DNA of 11,671 nucleotides, taken from assembly GCF_000717185.1 (NCBI RefSeq), contig NZ_JNYE01000151.1, forward strand, positions 1-11,671, given 5' to 3'. Positions within the stretch are counted from its first letter, which is position 1. Each line of letters begins with the position of its first letter. Source of the DNA: Kitasatospora phosalacinea. GTDB taxonomy: Bacteria > Actinomycetota > Actinomycetes > Streptomycetales > Streptomycetaceae. The notes under the pieces were generated by a model, which saw only the letters and a program-made list of their open reading frames with translations, did no database searches and was not told where the DNA came from. The translations under genes were made by a program, and so were the position numbers. Below, in pieces: positions 6,211-11,593 of this stretch.

Positions 6211-7464
6211 TCAGAACAGGCGCAGCGAGACCCACAGCGCCAGCACCGACGCGGCCAGCACCGCCGGAACGGTCAGCACCCCCACCGCGGTGAAGGTCCG
6301 CACCCCGCCGTCGTCCACCGCCCGCTCCCGGGTGATCCGGCGCCACAGCAGCGTCGCCAGCGAACCCGCGTACGTCAGGTTCGGCCCGATGTTCACGCCC
6401 AGCAGCACCGCCAGCACCGGACCGGGCCCGGACGGCGCCGCCAGCGGCACCAGCAGCAGCGTCGCCGGAAGGTTGTTCACCAGGTTGGCCAGCACCGCCG
6501 CCAGCCCCGCCAGCGCGAACAGCACCGCCAGCCCGTCGCCGGACGGCACCAGCGCCGCCAACTGCCCGGCCAACCCGTTGTCCACCACCGCCTTCACCAC
6601 CACGCCCAGCGCCAGCACGAACGCCAGGAACGGCACCGCCGCCGACGACAGGATCCGCCGCGGCGTGCTGCGCCCGCCCGCCAGCGCCCGCACCGCCAGC
6701 ACCAGCGCGCCCGCCGCCGCGGCCCACGCCGGGGAGACGCCCACCGCCGAGGCCACCGCGAAACCCGCCAGCGTCCCGGCCACCGTGAACAGCGCGAACC
6801 GCGGCAGCCGCACCCCCTCCGAGGGCACCGGCCGCTCGGCCGCGACCGCCAGCTCGCCCGCGAAGAAACGCCGCAGCAGCAGGTACTCCACCCCCACCGC
6901 GGCCAGCCAGGGCAGCGCCATCAACGCCGTGAACCGGCCGAACCCCAGACCGCTGGCCGCGAACGCCAGCAGGTTCGTCAGGTTGGACACCGGCAGCAGC
7001 AGCGACGCGGTGTTCGCCAGGTGCCCGCACGCGTACACGTGCGGCCGCGGCCGCACCCCCAGCGTCCCGGCCGTGGCCAGCACCACCGGCGTCAGCAGCA
7101 CCACCGTCGCGTCCAGGCTCAGCACCGCCGTCACCACCGCCGCCACCCCGAACACCTGCCCCAGCAGCCGCACCGGCCGTCCGCCCGACGCCCCCGCCAT
7201 CCAGCGGCCGCACGCCTCGAACAGGCCCTCGTCGTCGCACAGCTGCGCCAGCACCAGCACCGCCGCCAGGAACCCCACCACCGGCGCCAGCCGACCCACC
7301 TCGGCCCAGGCCGCGGACGGCGACACCGCCCCCACCGCCACCAGCAGCCCCGCCGCGGGCACCGCCACCACCGCCTCCGGCCACCCGAACGGCCGCCGCA
7401 CCGCGCACCCGAGCACCGCCGCCAGCAGCACCAGCGACAGCACCTCCGCGGACACCCCACTCAC
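6211..7464 (-). CDS. arsB: ArsB/NhaD-superfamily permease, probable arsenite efflux membrane protein
   Basis: This 417-aa integral membrane protein has about 10-12 hydrophobic segments and a length close to classical ArsB (429 aa in E. coli). Family marks include LSLDATVVLLTPVVLA (115-130), NTASLLLPVSNLTNLL (150-165), ANLVNNLPATLLL (326-338) and GVNIGPNLTYAGSLATLLW (356-374). ArsB extrudes arsenite or antimonite, driven by proton motive force alone or with an ArsA ATPase. Distant relatives carry other anions or sodium, so the substrate is inferred. GTG at 7464 is chosen because GGGAGGT lies 9 nt upstream; the longer open frame upstream has no membrane character and overlaps a divergent gene. 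No arsR, arsC, arsA or arsenite methyltransferase is recognisable nearby, which is unusual for an ars determinant. It is divergent from the Ser-x-x repeat gene and upstream of the sigma/CAP gene. Confidence 0.85.
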   Translation of the reverse strand: MSGVSAEVLSLVLLAAVLGCAVRRPFGWPEAVVAVPAAGLLVAVGAVSPSAAWAEVGRLAPVVGFLAAVLVLAQLCDDEGLFEACGRWMAGASGGRPVRLLGQVFGVAAVVTAVLSLDATVVLLTPVVLATAGTLGVRPRPHVYACGHLANTASLLLPVSNLTNLLAFAASGLGFGRFTALMALPWLAAVGVEYLLLRRFFAGELAVAAERPVPSEGVRLPRFALFTVAGTLAGFAVASAVGVSPAWAAAAGALVLAVRALAGGRSTPRRILSSAAVPFLAFVLALGVVVKAVVDNGLAGQLAALVPSGDGLAVLFALAGLAAVLANLVNNLPATLLLVPLAAPSGPGPVLAVLLGVNIGPNLTYAGSLATLLWRRITRERAVDDGGVRTFTAVGVLTVPAVLAASVLALWVSLRLF

Positions 7465-7695
7465 CGGACCCGCACCTCCCACCACACCGAACACGCCGGA
7501 CGAGCGCCGACCACCCGGACGACCGCCGCCCGCGCAAACGCCCCATCCAAGCAGCCCGCCCGCACCGGCCACCCACCGGGCCCCCCGAGCACCCCTCCTG
7601 ACCGCCGCCTTTGCGCGGACGGCGACCCGCGGCGAGGCTGGGACGCACGCACCCGGCCCACCCGTCCGGCCGGGGCGGGAACACCTGGAGGGGAC
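7465..7695. promoter_or_regulatory. Divergent promoter region with a long spaced inverted repeat
   Basis: This region lies between the permease (minus) and the Ser-x-x protein (plus). It contains CGCCGCCCGCGCAAA at 7524-7538 and TTTGCGCGGACGGCG at 7609-7623 or one base on (t7610-g7624), which are reverse complements at 14 of 15 positions and sit about 70 bp apart. Each motif therefore reads outward in a symmetrical position relative to the two genes, as expected for a common promoter element or operator. I could not define -10 boxes confidently. The GGGAGGT of the permease and the GGAGGGG of the plus-strand gene mark the two ends. Confidence 0.4.
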
Positions 7696-7992
7696 ATGAC
7701 CACGCGATCCGGCCGAGGAGCACGACTGCGCGGAGCGGCGGCGAACGGGTTCTCGATCGGCTCGACGGGATCCGTCCTGTCCATCGGCTCGGTCGGCTCG
7801 TTCCTGTCGATCGGGTCGGTCGGCTCGGCGTTCTCGGTCGGGTCGGTCGGCTCGGCGCTGTCCGTCCTGTCGATCGCCTCCTGGCGCAGCGCCGCCGCGG
7901 TGCTCTCCGCCGACTCCGCGCTCGCCCTGCTCTCCTACCGCTCCGTCCGGGCCGTCCGCGCCGCCCACCGGCGCCGCGGCGGGGGCTGCTGA
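7696..7992 (+). CDS. Small protein with continuous Ser-x-x tripeptide repeats
   Basis: This 98-aa protein starts with a basic N-terminus (MTTRSGRGARLRG). It then has Ser at every third residue from 20 to 65 without a break (16 triplets). The phase continues with Ala or Ser at 68, 71, 74, 77, 80, 83, 86 and 89. Within this there are 9-residue blocks of the form S-[IV]-G-S-[TV]-G-S-x-x (20-55). The filling residues are small or hydrophobic (I, V, G, L, F, A). The tail is basic (RSVRAVRAAHRRRGGGC) and ends in Cys98. The ATG is 4-8 nt after GGAGGGG. Function is unknown. Possible structures are a membrane-associated helix with small-residue packing, a beta-solenoid or a polyproline-II bundle. Similar Gly/Ser-rich small proteins exist in streptomycetes as hypotheticals. 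It lies 53 bp upstream of the methyltransferase and may be co-transcribed with it. Confidence 0.72.
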   Translation: MTTRSGRGARLRGAAANGFSIGSTGSVLSIGSVGSFLSIGSVGSAFSVGSVGSALSVLSIASWRSAAAVLSADSALALLSYRSVRAVRAAHRRRGGGC

Positions 7993-8045
7993 CCTCCGGC
8001 CGGTCCCACGGCCCGGCTGTCGGCGGCGGGTGGGAACGTGTGCGG

Positions 8046-8720
8046 ATGAACGAGCCGCCCACCCCCGCCGACCCGCTCGCCGCCATCGCCGCGTACTGGA
8101 ACGACGCCGCCCCCGCCTTCGACCGCGAACCCGACCACGGCCTGCTCGACGCCACCACCCGGCGGGCCTGGCAGCGGCGCCTGGCCGACTGGCTGCCCGG
8201 CGAGCGGCTCGACGTCCTGGACGTCGGCTGCGGCACCGGCTCGCTCGCCCTGCTCCTCGCCGAGGCCGGGCACCGGGTGACCGGCCTCGACCTCGCCCCC
8301 GCGATGGTCGACCGGGCCCGGCGGAAGTTCGCCGCCGCCGGGCTGGAGGGCCGCTTCCTGGTCGGCGACGCGGGCCGCCCCCCGACCGGCACCGACCGCT
8401 ACGACGCGGTCCTCTCCCGCCACCTGGTCTGGACGCTCCCCGACCCGCCCGCCGCCCTCCGCGAGTGGACCGCCCGCCTGCGCCCCGGCGGCCGCCTCCT
8501 GCTGGTCGAGGGCCGCTGGCGCGAAGCCGACGCCCCCGTCGAGCCCTACGCCCCCGGCACCGGCACCCTCCCCTGGTCCGGCGGCGTCCCCGCCCGCACC
8601 CTCACCGCCGCCCTCCGCCCCCTGGTCCGCGACCTGCACGTCCACCCGCTCGAATCCGACCCCGCCCTCTGGGGCGGCCCGGTCCACGACGAGCGCTACG
8701 CGGTGCTGGCCCACTGCTAG
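8046..8720 (+). CDS. Class I SAM-dependent methyltransferase
   Basis: This 224-aa protein has the Rossmann-like methyltransferase fold. Motif I is VLDVGCGTGS (57-66), the acidic end of strand 2 is GLDLAP (Asp82), there is VGDAGRPP (Asp108), RYDAVLSRHLVWTLPDP (118-134) fits motif IV/V, and LRPGGRLLLVEG (145-156) matches the post-motif strand. The N-terminal helix region AAIAAYWNDAAPAFD (12-26) is typical of the UbiE/Methyltransf_11-25 type that methylates small molecules. The substrate is unknown. ATG at 8046 is used; an in-frame GTG at 8040, closer to GGGTGGGAA, would add two residues. It follows the Ser-x-x protein gene on the same strand. It lacks the cysteine set of ArsM, so it is unlikely to be an arsenite methyltransferase despite the nearby permease. 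A pentanucleotide repeat follows the stop directly. Confidence 0.88.
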   Translation: MNEPPTPADPLAAIAAYWNDAAPAFDREPDHGLLDATTRRAWQRRLADWLPGERLDVLDVGCGTGSLALLLAEAGHRVTGLDLAPAMVDRARRKFAAAGLEGRFLVGDAGRPPTGTDRYDAVLSRHLVWTLPDPPAALREWTARLRPGGRLLLVEGRWREADAPVEPYAPGTGTLPWSGGVPARTLTAALRPLVRDLHVHPLESDPALWGGPVHDERYAVLAHC

Positions 8721-8750
8721 GTGCGGTGCGGTGCGGTGCGGTGCGGTGCG
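8721..8750. repeat. Pentanucleotide tandem repeat (GTGCG) x 6
   Basis: Six perfect copies of GTGCG begin at the base after the methyltransferase TAG stop, followed by two imperfect units (CTGCG and GGGCG). It is a short microsatellite in the convergent intergenic region before the XRE gene. Copy changes by slippage would not touch either coding frame. Confidence 0.9.
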
Positions 8751-8824
8751 CTGCGGGGCGGGGCCAGGCACGGGCGACGGGTGCGCGGGGCGGCGTACTG
8801 CTGCTCGGCTGCTCCTCGGCTGTT

Positions 8825-8844
8825 GCTCGGCGACGTCGGCGAGC
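8825..8844. terminator. Imperfect palindrome between convergent genes, possible terminator
   Basis: GCTCG (8825-8829) and CGAGC (8840-8844) flank CGACGTCG with one G-G mismatch on the axis side, forming a 20-nt near-palindrome. It lies between the convergent methyltransferase and XRE genes, after degenerate GCTGCTCGG-like repeats (about 8800-8830). No U-tract is present, so a terminator role is only plausible. Confidence 0.3.
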
Positions 8845-8874
8845 GGGCGGGCGGGCGAGTCCCGCACCCCTCCG

Positions 8875-9165
8875 TCACTCCTCCGCGGCGGAGAGCACCG
8901 GAGGGGTGCGCGGGAACGGGTCCTCGCCGAGCCAGACCCCGGCGGCGGCGTCGAGCGGGAGGCCGAGGGCGGCGCAGAGGCCGACGACGGTGCCGAAGCC
9001 GGGACTGGGCAGGCGGCCCATCTCGATCTTGCGGAGGGTCTCGGGGGAGATCCCGGCACTGTGGGCGACGGTGGCGGGGTCGCGGCCGGCCCGGGTCTCG
9101 CGGAACAGCGCGCCCAGGCGGCGGCCGGCCTCGATCTGCTCGGGGGTCAGGGGGACTCGCACCAT
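8875..9165 (-). CDS. Short XRE-family helix-turn-helix regulator
   Basis: This 96-aa protein has a Cro/CI-type helix-turn-helix at about residues 12-72. GRRLGALFRETR forms helix 1, DPATVAHSAGIS helix 2, PETLRKIEMGR the recognition segment, and FGTVVGLCAALGLPLDA the packing helices. A 20-odd residue tail follows without an effector domain. Such small XRE proteins are DNA-binding repressors or antitoxin-like regulators; no toxin gene is recognisable beside it. ATG at 9165 has no ribosome site upstream, but a TAGCGT box lies 6 nt before it, suggesting a leaderless transcript. It is 46 bp downstream of the DUF1348 gene on the same strand and converges with the methyltransferase. Its target is unknown, and a palindrome overlapping its own promoter is a candidate. 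Confidence 0.85.
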   Translation of the reverse strand: MVRVPLTPEQIEAGRRLGALFRETRAGRDPATVAHSAGISPETLRKIEMGRLPSPGFGTVVGLCAALGLPLDAAAGVWLGEDPFPRTPPVLSAAEE

Positions 9166-9171
9166 GCGGAC

Positions 9172-9204
9172 ACGCTACTGAACCGCCCCGGCGCTTGCCC
9201 AAGC
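9172..9204 (-). promoter_or_regulatory. Candidate leaderless promoter and operator of the XRE gene
   Basis: On the minus strand TAGCGT (9177-9172) fits a TANNNT -10 box ending 6 nt before the ATG. TTGGGC (9202-9197) is a possible -35 with a long 19-nt spacer. The -35 falls in the inverted repeat GCTTG-CC-CAAGC (9193-9204), which could be an autoregulatory operator or the transcription end of the DUF1348 gene. Confidence 0.4.
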
Positions 9205-9211
9205 CCCCTGC

Positions 9212-9718
9212 TCAGTGCAGCGGCAGCTCCTCCGCCGGGCCGCCGGGCTCCCCGGTGGGCTCCCCGCCGGGCGCGTCGGCGGGTTCGTCGGCGGGACGGG
9301 GGCCGTGGATGCGGCGCTGCGCGGCGTCGATGCGGACGTCGTCGATGCTGGCCTCGCGCCGCCGCATCAGGCCGTGCGCGTCGAACTCCCACAGCTCGTT
9401 GCCGTAGCTGCGCCACCACTGGCCGTCCGCGTCGTGCCACTCGTACTGGAAGCGGACGGCGATCCGGTCGTCCCCGAAGGCCCAGAGCTCCTTGCGCAGG
9501 GCGTACTCGTGCTCGCGCTGCCACTTGGCGGCGAGGAAGGCGGTGACCTCGGCGCGGCCGGTGAGGAAGGTGTCGCGGTTGCGCCAGCGGGTGTCGGGCG
9601 TGTACGCGAGGGCGACGCGCTCGGGGTCGCGGGTGTTCCAGGCGTCCTCGGCGGCCCGGACCTTGGCCAGGGCGGTGGCGCGGGTGAACGGGGGGCGGGG
9701 CGGGCGGTCCTCGGACAT
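9212..9718 (-). CDS. DUF1348 family (NTF2/SnoaL-like fold) protein
   Basis: This 168-aa protein matches the DUF1348 pattern: [20 protein letters not shown] (10-29), [21 protein letters not shown] (31-51), a [13 protein letters not shown] segment (54-66), [20 protein letters not shown] (77-96) and [22 protein letters not shown] (104-125). The fold is an NTF2-like cone, and no enzymatic role is established for the family. Residues about 139-168 form an unusual Pro/Gly/Glu-rich tail where relatives normally have a short conserved end. The ATG at 9718 is preceded by CTGGAGG at 5 nt. The gene is divergent from a TetR regulator, and its promoter contains two matching inverted repeats, so it is probably that regulator's target. 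It may be induced by the same small molecule or stress. The XRE gene follows 46 bp downstream. Confidence 0.88.
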   Translation of the reverse strand: MSEDRPPRPPFTRATALAKVRAAEDAWNTRDPERVALAYTPDTRWRNRDTFLTGRAEVTAFLAAKWQREHEYALRKELWAFGDDRIAVRFQYEWHDADGQWWRSYGNELWEFDAHGLMRRREASIDDVRIDAAQRRIHGPRPADEPADAPGGEPTGEPGGPAEELPLH

Positions 9719-9741
9719 GGCGGCCTCCAGGCGTTCGACAG

Positions 9742-9763
9742 CTGGAGAACGGACGTTCTCCAG
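9742..9763. promoter_or_regulatory. TetR operator O1
   Basis: This is a perfect 22-bp inverted repeat: CTGGAGAAC and GTTCTCCAG around a 4-nt GGAC spacer. It lies in the -35 region of the tetR direction and just downstream of the expected transcription start of the DUF1348 gene. Its core GAGAACG-N2-CGTTCTC recurs in O2, which supports recognition by the divergent TetR protein. Confidence 0.8.
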
Positions 9764-9776
9764 CGCGGCGGGGTCT

Positions 9777-9806
9777 ACACTAGGGAACGACCGTTCTCCA
9801 CGTCAA
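9777..9806 (-). promoter_or_regulatory. Probable promoter of the DUF1348 gene
   Basis: On the minus strand TTGACG (9806-9801) and TAGTGT (9782-9777) are separated by 18 nt, a good match to housekeeping sigma promoters in actinomycetes. The spacer is filled by operator O2. On the opposite strand TACACT (9776-9781) may be the -10 box for tetR, so the two -10 boxes overlap. Confidence 0.65.
9782..9799. promoter_or_regulatory. TetR operator O2
   Basis: AGGGAACG-AC-CGTTCTCC is a near-perfect copy of the O1 core, with its axis 38 bp from that of O1. It fills the spacer between the -35 and -10 of the DUF1348 promoter and lies directly after the candidate tetR -10. Binding here would block both promoters. 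Confidence 0.75.
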
Positions 9807-9858
9807 GGGCCGCCGTCGCCACCGCCACCGCGGCCCGCAACCGGAACCGGAGCCGCCG

Positions 9859-10464
9859 ATGCCCGCCCCGCTCACCGAGCAGCAGACCCGCCAGGACGGC
9901 GAGGCCCTGCTCGACGCCGCCGAAGCGCTGTTCTACGAGAAGGGCATCCGCGCCGTCGGCATGGACGAGGTCCGCGCCGCCTCCGGCCTGCCGCTCAAAC
10001 GGATCTACCGCCTGCACCCGGCCAAGGACGACCTGGTGGTGGCCGTCCTCCGCCGCCGCGACCTGCGCTGGCGGGCCGACCTGGCCGCCGCGGTCGAAGC
10101 GGCGGGCGCGGGCGCGGGCTCGGCCTCGGATCCGGACGTGGACGGGCCGCGGGCCCGGCTGCTGGCCGCGTTCGACTGGCTGGGCCGCTGGTTCGCCGAA
10201 CCCGGCTACCGCGGCTGCGCCTGGATCAACGCCTTCGGCGAACTCGGCCCCGCCTCCCCGCCCGTCCTCGCCGAGGTCCGCGCCCACAAGGAGGCCTTCC
10301 ACGCCCAACTCGCCGACTGGTCACGCGCCGCGGGCCTCCCCGACCCCTCCGCCGTCCAACTCCTCGCCGAGGGCGCCATCGTCACCGCCGCGATCACCGC
10401 CGACCCCGCCCCGGCCCGCCACGCCCGCGCCGCGGTGGAGGCCCTGCTCGACGCCACCCGCTGA
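9859..10464 (+). CDS. TetR-family transcriptional repressor
   Basis: This 201-aa protein has an N-terminal DNA-binding domain (about 13-60). Helix 1 is GEALLDAAEALFYEKGI, the turn is RAVGMDEVRAASGLP (31-45), and the recognition helix LKRIYRLHPAKDDLV is followed by helix 4 (VAVLRRRDLRW). The C-terminal ligand and dimer domain includes a Gly/Ala-rich loop (81-97) and RGCAWINAFGELG (118-130), a GC-x-W/F-x-N pattern seen in several TetR subgroups. ATG at 9859 has GGAG 6 nt upstream. It is divergent from the DUF1348 gene, with two matching operators between them, so it probably represses itself and that gene until an unknown ligand binds. Genes further away may also be controlled through the same 18-bp site. 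The length and layout are normal for the family. Confidence 0.9.
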   Translation: MPAPLTEQQTRQDGEALLDAAEALFYEKGIRAVGMDEVRAASGLPLKRIYRLHPAKDDLVVAVLRRRDLRWRADLAAAVEAAGAGAGSASDPDVDGPRARLLAAFDWLGRWFAEPGYRGCAWINAFGELGPASPPVLAEVRAHKEAFHAQLADWSRAAGLPDPSAVQLLAEGAIVTAAITADPAPARHARAAVEALLDATR

Positions 10465-11087
10465 ACGGACTCCTCGTCGACGGGTGACCGCTGCGGCGAC
10501 CAGGGCCACCGCGTGTTCGAGCTGCGCGGCAGTGGCGGCTCTACCGGGCCCGGGCCCGGGCCCGAGCCCGAGCGTGGCGCGGGCGTCGGTGTCGGCTGAG
10601 CCCGATGGCGAGCAGGACGTGGCAGGGGTCGGGGCGCCCGTTGGCCCTGGCACCGGGAATCGTTCGGAGCACCTGGCCTTCCGCATGGTCGCGCAAGCGC
10701 CGGGCGCGAGCTGCGGAGCCGGTATCAGCGATGCGGTCGACGGGTCGGAGCGTGCCGATCCGCATCCCCGTGCCGCCCGTTCGTTCGTACGATGCGAGCA
10801 CTCCGGTGGGGTCGGGCACCCGAACGGCACTTCGGACGCGGTTCGTCAGTTCTTCCACGACCGGCACCCGGGGGCTCGGGACGTCTGCCGCGGCGTCGGA
10901 GCGTTCCCGGGGCATCAGCATCGAGTCCCCCTCGGGCAGTGTGCCATGAGCGGGGGTGAGGATCCCTCGGCTTCGGCGCCGATGCGCGAGCCGGGGCCGA
11001 CGGGGGCGCGGGTCGCCGGTCCGTGGCCTGTGGGTACCGTGCGGACGGGTGTCCGTCGTGTGCGGGCCGACGTGATCAGGAGAGGCG
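10465..11087. other. Loosely organised intergenic region between tetR and the MazG-like gene
   Basis: This 623-bp stretch has lower third-position bias than its neighbours and no confidently identified gene. A possible minus-strand reading frame (10541-10921) is listed separately. (GGGCCC) x 3 at 10546-10563 is a self-complementary run that could form a strong structure after tetR. Near the right end TACCGT (11035-11040) is a possible -10 box for the MazG-like gene, followed by a small hairpin, CGGAC-GGGT-GTCCG (11042-11055). Nothing else could be assigned. Confidence 0.5.
10541..10921 (-). CDS. Possible hypothetical protein, uncertain
   Basis: This 126-codon frame starts at ATG 10921 with GAGGGGG 5 nt upstream, a good ribosome site, and has a second ATG two codons on. 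Roughly four fifths of its codons end in G or C, which is coding-like but weaker than in the certain genes. The predicted protein begins MLMPRERSDAAADVPS, contains VPVVEELTNRVRSAVRVPD and a Gly-rich TGGTGMRIGTLRP segment, and ends in a low-complexity Ala-Arg tail produced by the GGGCCC repeat. No family is recognised. The tail suggests the original 3' end was lost or frameshifted in the repeat; another frame continues past it with AATAAQLEHAVALVAAAV. It is divergent from the MazG-like gene and converges with tetR. It may be a decayed gene. Confidence 0.3.
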   Translation of the reverse strand: MLMPRERSDAAADVPSPRVPVVEELTNRVRSAVRVPDPTGVLASYERTGGTGMRIGTLRPVDRIADTGSAARARRLRDHAEGQVLRTIPGARANGRPDPCHVLLAIGLSRHRRPRHARARARARAR

Positions 11088-11411
11088 ATGTCCCAGGTGC
11101 AGCGGGGAAAGCTCGTTCGTGACCGGATCCCCGAGATCATTCGGGAGGCCGGGAGGGAGCCGGAGGTCTACGTCGCGGACGATGCGGAGTACGTGGCCCG
11201 GCTCGGGGCGAAGCTCCACGAGGAGGCGGACGAGGTGCAGGCGGCCTCCCGGGACGAAGTGCTGGAGGAACTGGCGGATCTCCTGGAGGTGGTGCGGGCC
11301 CTGGCAGTGGTGCACGGGGCGGACTTCTCCCGGGTGGAGGAGATCCGGCGGAAGAAGGCCGAGGAGCGTGGCGGTTTCGCCGGGCGCATCGTATGGACGG
11401 GCAACCGCTGA
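11088..11411 (+). CDS. MazG-like NTP pyrophosphohydrolase (phosphoribosyl-ATP pyrophosphohydrolase-like)
   Basis: This 107-aa all-alpha protein begins with the conserved GKLVRDRIPEIIREAG (7-22). Its metal-binding acidic residues are in KLHEEADEVQ (Glu45, Glu46, Glu49) and EELADLLEVV (Glu60, Glu61, Asp64), the EExxE...ExxD pattern of the MazG/HisE superfamily. These enzymes hydrolyse nucleoside triphosphates to monophosphate and pyrophosphate, with Mg2+ held by those acids. This short single-domain type is usually considered a house-cleaning enzyme for non-canonical nucleotides and is distinct from histidine-pathway HisE, because no his genes adjoin it. ATG at 11088 has AGGAGAG shortly upstream. 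Basic residues at the end (RRKKAEERGGF) cap the last helix. It appears to be a single-gene unit closed by a hairpin at its stop codon and followed by transposase debris. Confidence 0.88.
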   Translation: MSQVQRGKLVRDRIPEIIREAGREPEVYVADDAEYVARLGAKLHEEADEVQAASRDEVLEELADLLEVVRALAVVHGADFSRVEEIRRKKAEERGGFAGRIVWTGNR

Positions 11412-11422
11412 CGGCGGTTGCC
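11400..11422 (+). terminator. Strong hairpin at the stop codon of the MazG-like gene
   Basis: A perfect 9-bp stem, GGCAACCGC (11400-11408) with GCGGTTGCC (11414-11422), surrounds a 5-nt loop, TGACG, that begins with the TGA stop codon. No T-tract follows, as is common in actinomycetes, so it is probably a terminator or 3'-end stabiliser. Confidence 0.7.
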
Positions 11423-11445
11423 GCCCCGGGCCGGTCGAGGGCGGC

Positions 11446-11576
11446 GTCCGCCTCGCACGCAAGGGCATCGGTTCGAGCGAACGCCCCGGACGCCGCAGGT
11501 GGTCATCGAGCGCACCACATGGCTGACCGGCTACCGCCGACTCAACCACCGCTACGAACGGCACCTCCTCAACTAG
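11446..11576 (+). pseudogene. IS5-type transposase C-terminal remnant, frameshifted and truncated
   Basis: Frame one reads VRLARKGIGSSERPGRRRW (11446-11502). After a one-base loss near 11502-11504 the reading resumes in another frame with VIERTTWLTGYRRLNHRYER and HLLN, ending at TAG (11574-11576). Together these reproduce the C-terminal signature of IS5-family DDE transposases, in which SSxRLGRHRW-VVERT...WL..YRRL..RYER carries the catalytic Glu. Relatives continue with a YLAF-like end, and here the match stops within that Tyr codon (AACTA then G), so it is cut at about 11575. The N-terminal two thirds of the gene are missing, and the remnant follows the MazG-gene hairpin closely. It is a dead fragment. 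Confidence 0.8.
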
Positions 11577-11593
11577 ATGAATGATGCGAAGGG

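Noticed and set aside
6068..8392. Continuation of the sigma/CAP reading frame far upstream, giving a 1361-aa open frame
   Set aside because: It runs antisense or out of frame through the permease and methyltransferase genes, has no domain character (Gly/Ala/Arg low complexity) and lacks a suitable ribosome site. It reflects the scarcity of stops in GC-rich DNA.
8046..8720. ArsM-like arsenite methyltransferase paired with the ArsB-type permease
   Set aside because: The protein has only Cys62 (inside GCGTG) and Cys224 and lacks the cysteine set of ArsM. It is also divergent from the permease.
8875..9718. XRE plus DUF1348 as a toxin-antitoxin pair
   Set aside because: DUF1348 is an NTF2-fold protein with its own TetR-controlled promoter and does not resemble known toxins. 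The XRE gene appears to have a separate promoter.
9215..11122. 635-aa plus-strand open frame across DUF1348, tetR and the following region
   Set aside because: It overlaps two well-supported genes in other frames or strands and has arbitrary composition.
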